Below are positions 26,222 to 33,833 of a DNA stretch of 64,000 nt, one piece after another. Source of the stretch: Allomuricauda sp. GTDB taxonomy: Bacteria; Bacteroidota; Bacteroidia; Flavobacteriales; Flavobacteriaceae. Below the pieces are notes generated by a model. The model was given only the letters and a program-made list of their open reading frames with translations. It had not been told where the DNA came from and ran no database searches. The first letter of the stretch is position 1. Every line of letters starts with the position of its first letter. The DNA lies in contig NZ_JANQLX010000009.1 in the NCBI RefSeq assembly GCF_028280385.1, positions 186,001 through 250,000 of the forward strand, given 5' to 3'. Made by a program: the position numbers and the translations under genes.

Positions 26222-27559
26222 ATGCTTACTTTATTTGGAATACTGATCATACTTTTAGGAATTGTTACACTGGTTGCCAAACCCATCTTTAGAACCAGCA
26301 AGTTGCTGCAATGGTTTACCCCTAAGCGAAGCTTGCAAATTATTGGGGTGGGCATCTTGATGAGCATCATTACGGGAACCTTTTTCTATGCCGAACCAGG
26401 TACGGCCTACGCGGTGCAATACCCTTGGGGCGGACAAAAAGCTGTCTTTAGACAGGGAATACATACCAAAATGTGGGGTAGGTTGATTCCTATCCAATTT
26501 GAATTGCCCATCAAATATGTTATTCCCAACCCGGAAGGAAACCTGGGCGAGCAAAGTGAATATGCCAACGTGGATGCCGCCAAATATTGGGCATTCAGTG
26601 ATGCCGTTAAGGCCAGAATCGCCACCTCTGTTGTTATCAGCATAAACACGGAAGACCAGTCTCAATTCCTTTCTGTGGCTGATCGTAACAAAACGGAGAA
26701 GAACCTGATTCGTTCACGGATCATCCCCAACATAGACCAATCCATAAAGAACACCTGTAAGCTTATGGATGCCCAAGACTATATCTCTGGTCAGGCTTCA
26801 GATTTTGACCGCTACTTTAAAGATCAATTGGAAAACGGGATGTATGTTTTGGAGGAGTATGTGCACAATGAGGACAAGGACATCATAGGTGACAGCGCCA
26901 CAGTAAGAACCGTGGTCAACAAGGAATCCAAACAAAAACGGTTCCGCATCAAGTTTAAGGATGGCCGACCCATCCGCGAGGAAGGCAACTCCCTGAAAGC
27001 CTATGGTTTGACCGTGGTTCAGGCCGTGGTCACCGAAATTGACTGGGAAACCACTTTTGACAAGCGACTGCAATTGCAAAAGGAGGAAGTGGCACAAACC
27101 CAACTGGAGAAGCAGCAAGCGGAACGAGAGTTTTATCGTGCCCAAAAGGAGAAGGCCCGTGGAGAAGCGGAGAAAGCGGCAGAACGCGCCCGTTTGGAAA
27201 AAGAGCAAATCCAAAAGACCATAGCAGCTGAAACCGAAGCCAAAGTGGCCGAGTTTAACCTGGTGAAGGAGAAAAAGCAGTTTGAGGTGGAAAAGTACAA
27301 GGCCCAAAGCAAAAAGGTGGCCGCTGATGCCGAAGCCTATCAAAATGCCAAACTGGTGAGCGCTGGACTTACGCCCCAGGAAAGAGCGGAATGGGATTAT
27401 AAAACCTCAGTGGGTGTGGCCAGGGAACTGAAAGAGCTTCGCTTACCTGAAATCTTTATCGAAGGGACGGATTCCGAAACCTCGGACAATACCTTGCTTG
27501 AATCCCTGATCGGGGCTGATCTGGCCAAGCAAATGATGAATAAATCAACCAACAAATAA
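26222..27559 (+). CDS. SPFH/Band 7 (prohibitin/flotillin-like) membrane protein
   Basis: 445 residues from the ATG at 26222; a TTG nine codons upstream is less likely. One N-terminal helix (LTLFGILIILLGIVTLVA) and a second hydrophobic stretch (SLQIIGVGILMSIITGTFFY) are followed by an SPFH domain (about 60-265; VQYPWGGQKAVFRQGIHTK). A long coiled coil rich in Glu, Lys, Ala and Gln follows (about 275-380) and then an acidic tail. SPFH proteins form ring-shaped oligomers at the membrane that organise proteases or lipid domains. No NfeD or protease partner gene adjoins it, so its partner is unknown. Confidence 0.9.
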   Translation: MLTLFGILIILLGIVTLVAKPIFRTSKLLQWFTPKRSLQIIGVGILMSIITGTFFYAEPGTAYAVQYPWGGQKAVFRQGIHTKMWGRLIPIQFELPIKYVIPNPEGNLGEQSEYANVDAAKYWAFSDAVKARIATSVVISINTEDQSQFLSVADRNKTEKNLIRSRIIPNIDQSIKNTCKLMDAQDYISGQASDFDRYFKDQLENGMYVLEEYVHNEDKDIIGDSATVRTVVNKESKQKRFRIKFKDGRPIREEGNSLKAYGLTVVQAVVTEIDWETTFDKRLQLQKEEVAQTQLEKQQAEREFYRAQKEKARGEAEKAAERARLEKEQIQKTIAAETEAKVAEFNLVKEKKQFEVEKYKAQSKKVAADAEAYQNAKLVSAGLTPQERAEWDYKTSVGVARELKELRLPEIFIEGTDSETSDNTLLESLIGADLAKQMMNKSTNK

Positions 27560-27578
27560 AAGCCCAAGCCCCTTTTTT

Positions 27579-27622
27579 CCCGTCTTTAAACATCACATAG
27601 GTTTAAGGGCGGGATTTTTTTT
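27579..27622 (+). terminator. Rho-independent terminator after the SPFH gene
   Basis: Thirteen-base arms CCCGTCTTTAAAC (27579-27591) and GTTTAAGGGCGGG (27601-27613) pair with two G-U pairs around a 9-nt loop and are followed by eight T. Confidence 0.88.
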
Positions 27623-27702
27623 GAAAACTTTAGCAATTGTTAAGCGATTCATTTAACCGATTTGAGTATTTTACATTTTTGTAACAAATCATACTCAAAT
27701 TG

Positions 27703-29481
27703 ATGAAAAAAATAACAATTCTGCTAATCCTCGTAGCTGGTCTTCAAAGCTGTAAACAAGAAGCCAAAAAAGAGGAATCTCCCGACCTAAGCGAAGAATT
27801 TGCTGCTGTATTGGACAGTTATTATGAAGATGGTCTGAAGTTGAATCCCTTGAATGCCACTACGGCAGGGGACCATCGATATGACGACATTTTTGCCAAC
27901 ACCCTTTCAGACGAACATATAGCCAAGACCAAAGCACATTTTGAAAACTATAAGGCCCAGCTAGCCAACTTCCCCGATGAATCCCTATCGGAAAGTGAGC
28001 AAATGAGCAAAGCCACCCTTGAGTGGGAATGTGATATCAATCTGAACGAATTCAACCATAATGCCAGCCTCACCCCTATTGACCAAATGTGGTCGCCCAA
28101 CCTGTTTGTAGGGCAATTGGCCAGTGGCTCCAGCGCCCAACCCTTCAACACTGTTGAGGATTACCAAAAATGGCTAAAACGGGTTGACGGGTTCGTTGCT
28201 TGGCTATCCAGTGCAGAAGACAATATGCGAAAAGGCATGGAGAGTGGGCATGTATTGCCAAAATCGCTGATCAAAAAGGTATTACCACAATTGGAGTCGC
28301 AAACAGTAAAGGATTTGGACAAACACTTGTTTTATACCCCGATCAAGAACATGCCGGCATCATTCTCAGATGAAGATAAGGCAATGTTGACCGAAGCTTA
28401 TACGAACATGGTTACCCAAAAAATAATTCCGGCCTACGAAAAGCTACACGCTTTTATGGCCAATGAATACATGGACGCAGGCAGGGATTCCAGCGGTATT
28501 CAAGGGGAACCAAATGGCGATGCCTATTACGCCCATCAAATTAAAAAGTATACCACCACCAACATGACAGCTGATGAAATCCATGAACTGGGACTAAGTG
28601 AGGTGGCCAGGATTCGCTCTGAGATGGAAAAAATCAAGGAGCGTGTGGGGTTTGAAGGAGATTTAAAGGCCTTCTTTGACTATGTTCGAAACAACAAGGA
28701 ACTTATGCCATACGATGACCCGCAGCAGGTGATTGACAATTTCAATGCGATCCACGACCGGATGAAGCCACAAATTGAAAAACTTTTCGATGTAAAACCG
28801 AAAACGCCTTTTGAGGTGCGCCGAACTGAGGCCTTTAGGGAAAATTCGGCCAGCGCTGAATACAACCCCGGTTCCTTGGATGGTACACGACCCGGTATTT
28901 TTTATACTCCCATTCCCGATGTTACCAAATACAATGTGTATTCCGACGAATCCCTATTTCTCCACGAAGCGATTCCGGGACACCACTATCAAATTTCGTT
29001 GACCCAAGAGAGTGAAGAGCTTCCCCAATTCAGAAAAACTCTTTGGTACAGTGGTTATGGTGAGGGATGGGCCTTGTACTGCGAATCTTTGGGAACGGAA
29101 CTTGGTTTGTATACCGACCCCTATCAACTATTTGGCATGTTGGGTGCCGAAATGCACCGAGCCATTAGATTGGTGGTTGATACCGGCTTGCACTCCAAAG
29201 GTTGGACGCGGGAACAGGCCATTCAATATTCACTGGACAACGAAGCGGAATCCGAAGCTTCCATAACTGCAGAGATTGAACGCTATATGGCCAATCCAGG
29301 GCAAGCACTATCCTATAAGATAGGGCAACTTAAAATCCGTGAACTAAGGGAAAAAGCAACAGTAGCGCTTGGTGATAAATTTGATATCCGACAGTTTCAC
29401 AACCAAGTTTTGGAAACAGGATGTGTACCATTGGCGCTATTGGAAGATAAGATCAATACGTGGATCAAAGTAAATAGTTAA
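27703..29481 (+). CDS. DUF885 family lipoprotein (putative metallopeptidase)
   Basis: 592 residues from the ATG at 27703. The lipobox is LQSC in MKKITILLILVAGLQSC. The DUF885 hallmark is HEAIPGHHYQISL (near residue 430), a zinc HExxxxH site with the conserved PGHHxQ. The N-terminal half is helical with EEFAAVLDSYYEDGLKLNP. These are periplasmic or outer-membrane-anchored enzymes related to the M32-like gluzincins; substrates are not established. It is followed by its own terminator, so it is a single-gene unit. Confidence 0.92.
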   Translation: MKKITILLILVAGLQSCKQEAKKEESPDLSEEFAAVLDSYYEDGLKLNPLNATTAGDHRYDDIFANTLSDEHIAKTKAHFENYKAQLANFPDESLSESEQMSKATLEWECDINLNEFNHNASLTPIDQMWSPNLFVGQLASGSSAQPFNTVEDYQKWLKRVDGFVAWLSSAEDNMRKGMESGHVLPKSLIKKVLPQLESQTVKDLDKHLFYTPIKNMPASFSDEDKAMLTEAYTNMVTQKIIPAYEKLHAFMANEYMDAGRDSSGIQGEPNGDAYYAHQIKKYTTTNMTADEIHELGLSEVARIRSEMEKIKERVGFEGDLKAFFDYVRNNKELMPYDDPQQVIDNFNAIHDRMKPQIEKLFDVKPKTPFEVRRTEAFRENSASAEYNPGSLDGTRPGIFYTPIPDVTKYNVYSDESLFLHEAIPGHHYQISLTQESEELPQFRKTLWYSGYGEGWALYCESLGTELGLYTDPYQLFGMLGAEMHRAIRLVVDTGLHSKGWTREQAIQYSLDNEAESEASITAEIERYMANPGQALSYKIGQLKIRELREKATVALGDKFDIRQFHNQVLETGCVPLALLEDKINTWIKVNS

Positions 29482-29502
29482 TTATTGTTAGGTTTATTTC
29501 AA

Positions 29503-29530
29503 GGGGGCCGCTTATGCGGCCCTTTCTTTT
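29503..29530 (+). terminator. Rho-independent terminator after the DUF885 gene
   Basis: GGGCCGC-TTAT-GCGGCCC stem extended by G-T pairs, then a T-rich tail. Confidence 0.82.
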
Positions 29531-29559
29531 TGTAAAAGGTCCGGTTGATTTAGGTTGGT

Positions 29560-29567
29560 TATATTTG
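29560..29567 (+). promoter_or_regulatory. -7 element for the 48-residue protein
   Basis: TATATTTG matches TAnnTTTG and lies 20 bp before the ATG of the small gene at 29588. A -33 TTG at normal spacing is not clear. Confidence 0.5.
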
Positions 29568-29587
29568 TACAACCAACACTTATCAGC

Positions 29588-29734
29588 ATGTTCTACAAAG
29601 TATTGGCCAAACTCAACAAAGCAGTTTTGCCCTCTTATACCAAAAGGGGGTTAGACCCGTCCAAGGCTACCAAATTGCAGTTGGCCATCATTGGATGGCG
29701 CTATTTTGTCACCACCAGGGCCTTAGATCAATAG
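29588..29734 (+). CDS. Small basic protein of 48 residues
   Basis: MFYKVLAKLNKAVLPSYTKR continues to LDPSKATKLQLAIIGWRYFVTTRALDQ. I recall near-identical short proteins in many Flavobacteriaceae, often carrying a doubtful label 'SsrA-binding protein'. It is basic with one Trp-containing amphipathic helix and no signal peptide. A good -7 element lies just upstream. It converges on apt and overlaps its end by 7 bp. Function is unknown; it is far too short to be SmpB. Confidence 0.75.
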   Translation: MFYKVLAKLNKAVLPSYTKRGLDPSKATKLQLAIIGWRYFVTTRALDQ

Positions 29735-30240
29735 GTCAATAGGGATTCTATGGGATATCCATTCAATTTTTCACCTCCACTTAAGAAGGACAGATGAATT
29801 AGGAAATTGCATTGGACCACCTCGCCTCCAAGTTGTTCCACCAATTTACAGACTGCGCTTGCCGTCCCACCAGTAGCCAGGACATCATCATGTACCAGTA
29901 CCTTATCCCCTTTACCTATGGCGTCTGTGTGCATTTCCAAAATATCCTCCCCATATTCCAATTGATAGGATTCGGAGATGGTTGTGTAGGGTAGTTTTCC
30001 TTTTTTACGGACCGGTACAAAACCCGCCTGGAGCTTGGCGGCCAACATGGGAGCAAAAATAAACCCTCTGCTATCCACGCCAACCACTTTATCTATGTGC
30101 TGATCACCCACAGTTTGCAGCAGGGATTCACATGCTTTTACAAGAGCTTCCGGATGGTTCAACAATGGCGTAATATCCTTAAAGGTAACCCCGGGTTTTG
30201 GAAAGTCCTGTACGTCCCGGATCAAGGCCTGAAAATCCAT
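29728..30240 (-). CDS. apt: Adenine phosphoribosyltransferase
   Basis: 170 residues from the ATG at 30240, the family's usual length; an upstream in-frame extension to 30294 has no family counterpart and would overlap the tRNA promoter. The PRPP-binding motif is VLVHDDVLATGGTA (near residue 115), preceded by GVDSRGFIFAPMLA. It salvages adenine to AMP. The start is MDFQALIRDVQDFPKPGV, the standard APT N-terminus. Confidence 0.96.
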   Translation of the reverse strand: MDFQALIRDVQDFPKPGVTFKDITPLLNHPEALVKACESLLQTVGDQHIDKVVGVDSRGFIFAPMLAAKLQAGFVPVRKKGKLPYTTISESYQLEYGEDILEMHTDAIGKGDKVLVHDDVLATGGTASAVCKLVEQLGGEVVQCNFLIHLSFLSGGEKLNGYPIESLLTY

Positions 30241-30261
30241 ATTTTTTTGGGTTGGGCAGTT

Positions 30262-30291
30262 TTGTTGTAAAGTTAAAAAGAAATATATTTG
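30262..30291 (+). promoter_or_regulatory. Promoter originally placed for tRNA-Arg, now before a GIY-YIG gene
   Basis: TTG (30262-30264), 19 bp, TATATTTG (30284-30291) is a full match to the Bacteroidota consensus. Thirteen bases downstream (30304-30312) is GGCCGCGTG, identical to the first nine bases of the tRNA-Arg gene that now lies 296 bp further on. Such tight spacing is normal for tRNA promoters. Confidence 0.75.
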
Positions 30292-30303
30292 CACCCCTTA
30301 TAA

Positions 30304-30312
30304 GGCCGCGTG
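30304..30312 (+). repeat. Duplicate of the tRNA-Arg 5' end
   Basis: GGCCGCGTG repeats the first nine bases of the tRNA-Arg at 30600-30608. Together they bracket the GIY-YIG gene like a target duplication. Confidence 0.6.
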
Positions 30313-30346
30313 CCCGCCCGTACCGGACGGCACGTTCGGGCGGGGC
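30309..30346. repeat. GC-rich palindromic element
   Basis: Two overlapping inverted repeats, CGTGCC/GGCACG (30309-30314, 30329-30334) and GCCCGCCCG/CGGGCGGGGC (30312-30320, 30337-30346), form alternative hairpins in otherwise AT-rich surroundings. It lies between the duplicated tRNA 5' end and the GIY-YIG start and resembles short GC-rich palindromes scattered in flavobacterial genomes. Confidence 0.55.
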
Positions 30347-30364
30347 GCATAAAACAGGGTTTAC

Positions 30365-30622
30365 ATGTTTTATGTTTACGTTCTTTACAGTACTGGTTGT
30401 CATAGATATTATGTTGGTATGACCACTAATATAGAAAGAAGGTTAGCTGAGCACAATCATGGAAAAACTAGATCCACTAAATCCTTTATTCCTTGGACAG
30501 TGGTTCATAGGGAAAGTTTTAAGACTAGATTGGAAGCTAGACAACGGGAAAAGTACTTAAAGTCAGCCGCTGGAAGAAGGTGGAGAAAAGAAAATATTAG
30601 GCCGCGTGGCGCAACTGAATAG
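30365..30622 (+). CDS. Small GIY-YIG endonuclease-like protein overlapping tRNA-Arg
   Basis: 85 residues consisting of one GIY-YIG nuclease domain of the short YhbQ/UPF0213 group. The variant GIY-YIG motif is YVYVLYS ... YYVGMT; the conserved Arg is in TTNIERRLAEHN. Glu in RLEARQREKYLKS is the expected metal ligand. The last seven codons and stop (30600-30622) are read from the 5' part of the tRNA-Arg gene, giving the C-terminus PRGATE. It starts at an ATG 74 bp after the tRNA-type promoter. It may be a mobile homing-type gene that rebuilt the tRNA 5' end on insertion. Confidence 0.85.
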   Translation: MFYVYVLYSTGCHRYYVGMTTNIERRLAEHNHGKTRSTKSFIPWTVVHRESFKTRLEARQREKYLKSAAGRRWRKENIRPRGATE

Positions 30623-30673
30623 CGCATCTGATTACGGCTCAGAAGGTTGCAGGTTTGAATCCTGCCGCGGTCA
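30600..30673 (+). tRNA. tRNA-Arg (anticodon ACG)
   Basis: 74 nt with a complete cloverleaf: acceptor GGCCGCG/CGCGGTC with one G-U pair, D stem GCGC/GCGC, anticodon stem TCTGA/TCAGA around loop TTACGGC (anticodon ACG, read as ICG after deamination), variable AGGTT, T arm GCAGG-TTTGAAT-CCTGC and discriminator A. CCA is not encoded. The 5' 23 bases overlap the 3' end of the GIY-YIG gene, so 5' processing by RNase P must act on that message. Confidence 0.95.
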
Positions 30674-30951
30674 CTTAAAGCGCAAACCCTGTATGAAAAT
30701 GCAGGGTTTTGTTATTTCTTGGAATGTCAAATGCCAAAGGCATTTGTAAATGTAGAGAAACAATAAAACCGCAGGGCGCCAGCCATGCAAGTTTGCATTT
30801 TCAGGAGGGAGCACAAAGGATGTAAAACAATCCTGCCGTTGTCACGGATAAATCGAAAAGCAAACGAATTCATATTGCATGATTTTCAGTGCACAACACC
30901 AAGGAAAACCAAACTCATGGAGGCAATCACCCACAAGCCAGTTTTTCGAAA
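30674..30951. other. Gene-free stretch after tRNA-Arg with a tRNA remnant
   Basis: A terminator hairpin is followed by sequence with no convincing gene. At 30829-30845 AATCCTGCCGTTGTCAC matches the tRNA-Arg 3' end (AATCCTGCCGCGGTCAC) at 15 of 17 positions, which looks like a decayed partial tRNA copy. An ATG-started reading frame through it (from 30784) shows no family likeness. Confidence 0.5.
30684..30713 (+). terminator. Terminator after tRNA-Arg
   Basis: AAACCCTG (30684-30691) pairs with CAGGGTTT (30702-30709) around a 10-nt loop, followed by T-rich sequence. Confidence 0.75.
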
Positions 30952-32058
30952 CTACATTTGAATACCGTTCTGTTCCGCAATGGGTGCAGGAATCTCAGTT
31001 TTATCATCCCCTATCATCTCGCGAATGTCAATTTCGATCCCACGGGACATGGTGGTAATAGGTACATCGTTGGCAATACCTTCGAATGGATTTTCGGAAA
31101 CCTCCCCAATTCGCTCCATGGTGTGGAATATCCAAGAAATAACAACACTGAACGGAATGGTGAACCAGACAAAGTTTTGGGCAATCAAATCAATGATATA
31201 ATGATAGGTTCCTTCTTGATAGGGTTTCCAACTTTCTGCCAAGCCAATAATTTCCTCTCCTATGGTGTCAAATTCGTGCATCATCCCAAAGGGCAGCAAA
31301 AAGACAAAAATCCAAATGAAAAAACGGTTCAAGGTGGCAAATTGGCGCGGATACGGGAAGTTCTTAATACGTTCCGCCTTTCCTTGCAGCGTAAAGAATT
31401 CCACCATCATTTGCTCCATCTCCAAAAACGAGAACTCCCATATGTGCCCACTCTCCTTTAATTCCCGTAATTGCTTGGATTGCAGATTGATACATGCTGT
31501 CTGTTTGTTGGTTTTTTCCAGGATATATTGCTTTTCCCCATCGGTGACATAACCTTCAAGTTCCTCTGCCAAGGTATATTTGCGCTCATGAATATGGATA
31601 CCTTCCATATACTCCTTATCCGATTTGTTCACTCCTGACAATTCCCACGATTTTGGAGCGCGAAGGGCATGTCGCAACGAAGTCATCCAGGCCACATGTC
31701 TCATGATCAGCTGTTTTTTTATCTTGAACAAGGCTCCATCCGAGAGTTGCTCCTTCGCATGTTCATTGGTCACATAATCGTTGACCATTATGGCAAAAGA
31801 GCGGGAAGCATTCACAATTCCACCCCAAATCTTGCGTGCTTCCCAAAGTCTTCCGTAGGAAGCATTGTTCTTAAACGAAATAATAAAGGCCAGGGCCGTA
31901 CCCACTAGGCCAATGGGCAACCAGGGCAAGTGAAGCCAATACCATTTAAGACCGGTGTATAGCAGTACCGGAATCAATGAAAAGATGATGAAAATATAGA
32001 TGTATCTCCGGGTCCAGCCCAGCATTTCCTTGATGGAGTAATTTCTTCTTGTAAGCAT
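30952..32058 (-). CDS. Bestrophin-like anion channel
   Basis: 368 residues of the bestrophin/UPF0187 group. Two N-terminal helices (IFIIFSLIPVLLYTGLKWYW and WLPIGLVGTALAFIISF) are followed by the family marker NNASYGRLWEARKIWGG. Two further hydrophobic segments are near residues 250-270 and 295-315, and the motif NPFEGIANDVPITTM is in the tail. The family forms pentameric anion channels in the cytoplasmic membrane. It is 18 bp downstream of a transglutaminase-like gene on the same strand. Confidence 0.93.
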   Translation of the reverse strand: MLTRRNYSIKEMLGWTRRYIYIFIIFSLIPVLLYTGLKWYWLHLPWLPIGLVGTALAFIISFKNNASYGRLWEARKIWGGIVNASRSFAIMVNDYVTNEHAKEQLSDGALFKIKKQLIMRHVAWMTSLRHALRAPKSWELSGVNKSDKEYMEGIHIHERKYTLAEELEGYVTDGEKQYILEKTNKQTACINLQSKQLRELKESGHIWEFSFLEMEQMMVEFFTLQGKAERIKNFPYPRQFATLNRFFIWIFVFLLPFGMMHEFDTIGEEIIGLAESWKPYQEGTYHYIIDLIAQNFVWFTIPFSVVISWIFHTMERIGEVSENPFEGIANDVPITTMSRGIEIDIREMIGDDKTEIPAPIAEQNGIQM

Positions 32059-32076
32059 TGATCAGCGTTTAATTGA

Positions 32077-32718
32077 TTAGGAAATTTTGAATTCCTCTTT
32101 TCCTTTATATTGCTTGTACAACTTCGGATAATTCTGTTGAAAGGTATTTCTAATAAAATCCAAAGGAACATCAGCAAAACTTCCGTAGTCTTCAAGATAT
32201 TCCATAAACTTTAAATTATCCCGATTATATTCCTGAAATATGGAATCCTGGGTGCCGTCAAAATCCAAGGGAGCCACATTGTATCTATCACACAATTCCT
32301 TGTTGAACGCCGGGGAACATTTTACCCATTTCCCTTGGTAATGGACCTCGACCAAGCCATGCGGGGCAATTTCGTTTGAGCCCAATTTCTGTTCCAACCG
32401 CTCCGTGGCTATATGGTTGGAAACCTTGGCCAAGCTTAAGCGCGAAGGTATACCAAGTCCCCTTAAACCTGCTATGTACAGGATTGCCTTATCTATACAG
32501 TGGGCCTCTTTTTTAGTGGCTATAACGCTGGCTTGATAGTATTTTGGGGTAAAACCGATATGAAACGGGTTGTACCTCCACCCGTCCCGTACTTTTAGAT
32601 ATAGGCCCTTAATCTTATCTCCATCGTTCATTGAATCATTGAATTCCAAGATCATCTCCTGAACTTGTGGGCTTGTATAGTCAAAATAAAAGGTCTCCCC
32701 AAGGTTTTCTTCATGCAT
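32077..32718 (-). CDS. Transglutaminase-like domain protein
   Basis: 213 residues from the ATG at 32718; a GTG two codons upstream is possible. The Cys-His core is visible in KKEAHCIDKAILYIAGLRGLGIPSRL (Cys near 85) and GLVEVHYQGKWVKCSP (His near 130). The surrounding pattern is that of the cytoplasmic transglutaminase/protease-like superfamily. There is no signal peptide. The substrate is unknown. It precedes the bestrophin gene closely and probably shares its transcript. Confidence 0.85.
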   Translation of the reverse strand: MHEENLGETFYFDYTSPQVQEMILEFNDSMNDGDKIKGLYLKVRDGWRYNPFHIGFTPKYYQASVIATKKEAHCIDKAILYIAGLRGLGIPSRLSLAKVSNHIATERLEQKLGSNEIAPHGLVEVHYQGKWVKCSPAFNKELCDRYNVAPLDFDGTQDSIFQEYNRDNLKFMEYLEDYGSFADVPLDFIRNTFQQNYPKLYKQYKGKEEFKIS

Positions 32719-32779
32719 AAGCACAAGATATTCTTTTAAATTGACTTCTGCGGATGGATCAAACCCCCTCTGTTTTCGC

Positions 32780-33391
32780 CTACCTATTTTTGGTGGTCAA
32801 GGAATCTATGGTGGACCTGGCCTTTCGCAATTCTCTCTCCAATTGCTGGTTTTCTTCAAGGTATTGCGACCGAATTAGTTCAATTTTTCGTTCAAACTCG
32901 TCCGCAGGCACATATTCCGGCTCAAAAAATACACCCTTCAACAGGCTATAGAGTGTAAACAAAAAACTGATTACAATGGCACCAATGAGAAAATACAGGA
33001 TGGTTCTTTCTTTTTTTAAGGCGGGTGAATTTTTTTTGAGCAGTTTTTTCTCGTCCTTGCTCAGCTTTCGATTGTTGGAAAGTTGGTCCAAAAAAGTGTC
33101 CCATTTTTCTTCCTCCTTTACGTGCATATCCATAAAGCCCCCCTCGTGCAGGAAGTCCTGGGTGCTAGGGGTGGAGGCCAACATAAATATTTCCACGCCA
33201 TTGCCTGCCATAATATCCAAAAGGTTTGGGTCATGGTCCCTGATTTCCTTAAGTAGTTTGGTCACAAATCCCAGGCTGTAATTTGGGCGCAGAAATTCAT
33301 CGTACAATACCTGGACCTCAAAATAGTCCCGGCGTTCCAATGCGTATTCCAAAAAACGGTCTTTTAATTCGGCCTTAAAAAATTCGCCCAT
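32780..33391 (-). CDS. Single-span membrane protein of unknown function
   Basis: 203 residues. The N-terminal 120 residues are soluble and charged, one transmembrane helix lies at about 131-152 (ILYFLIGAIVISFLFTLYSLL), and the C-terminus is an acidic/basic coiled coil (FERKIELIRSQYLEENQQLERELRKARST). The N-terminus has no signal sequence and probably stays in the cytoplasm. I do not recognise a family. It lies between the transglutaminase-like gene and clpS, without overlap. Confidence 0.75.
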   Translation of the reverse strand: MGEFFKAELKDRFLEYALERRDYFEVQVLYDEFLRPNYSLGFVTKLLKEIRDHDPNLLDIMAGNGVEIFMLASTPSTQDFLHEGGFMDMHVKEEEKWDTFLDQLSNNRKLSKDEKKLLKKNSPALKKERTILYFLIGAIVISFLFTLYSLLKGVFFEPEYVPADEFERKIELIRSQYLEENQQLERELRKARSTIDSLTTKNR

Positions 33392-33537
33392 TTTCTGGTG
33401 GCTAGAGGTTTTAGTTGGATCAATTGGTTATCTAACGTAAAATTAGGTCATCTACCAGTGGTCCACAAAAACAAACATGTAAAGATTTTGTGATGTTTTT
33501 GGGTCCAATGAAAATTCCCTGAAAAAATGGTGGTGCG

Positions 33538-33813
33538 TTATACTATTTCTGCACTTAAACCAGCTTGGAGCAATCGGGTGCATCTTGGTTTAAGGTCATT
33601 GTACTCCCCGGTCTTGACCGTGCATTTTCCATTATAATGCACAATCAAGGAACACTGCTCCGCTTGCTCAGGAGTATGCTCGCAGACCGCGATCAAGGTT
33701 TCAATAACATGATCAAAGGTATTGACATCATCGTTAAAGAGGACAATCTCACTTTGCTTTACCACCTCTTCTTCAAGAAGTAGCTCTTCCGAAATTTTCT
33801 CCTTGGTTCCCAT
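33538..33813 (-). CDS. clpS: ATP-dependent Clp protease adaptor ClpS
   Basis: 91 residues from the ATG at 33813, beginning after the prmA stop. The ClpS fold markers are VLFNDDVNTFDHVIETLI (binding pocket, with the Asn-Asp-Asp) and CEHTPEQAEQCSLIVHYNGKC. It delivers N-degron substrates to ClpAP. A longer frame to 33909 runs into prmA and is rejected. It is the last gene of the DUF1599-BT_3928-tpiA-prmA-clpS cluster. Confidence 0.95.
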   Translation of the reverse strand: MGTKEKISEELLLEEEVVKQSEIVLFNDDVNTFDHVIETLIAVCEHTPEQAEQCSLIVHYNGKCTVKTGEYNDLKPRCTRLLQAGLSAEIV

Positions 33814-33833
33814 GCTACCGGAATTAGTATTTC

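Noticed and set aside
30179..30422. Open frames on both strands across the tRNA-type promoter and GC-rich palindrome
   Set aside because: They run through the apt start, promoter and palindrome and have no recognisable protein features; they exist because the palindrome reads open on both strands.
30784..30960. 58-codon frame after tRNA-Arg as a gene
   Set aside because: It covers a decayed tRNA copy and runs into the bestrophin stop region; composition is unlike the neighbouring genes.
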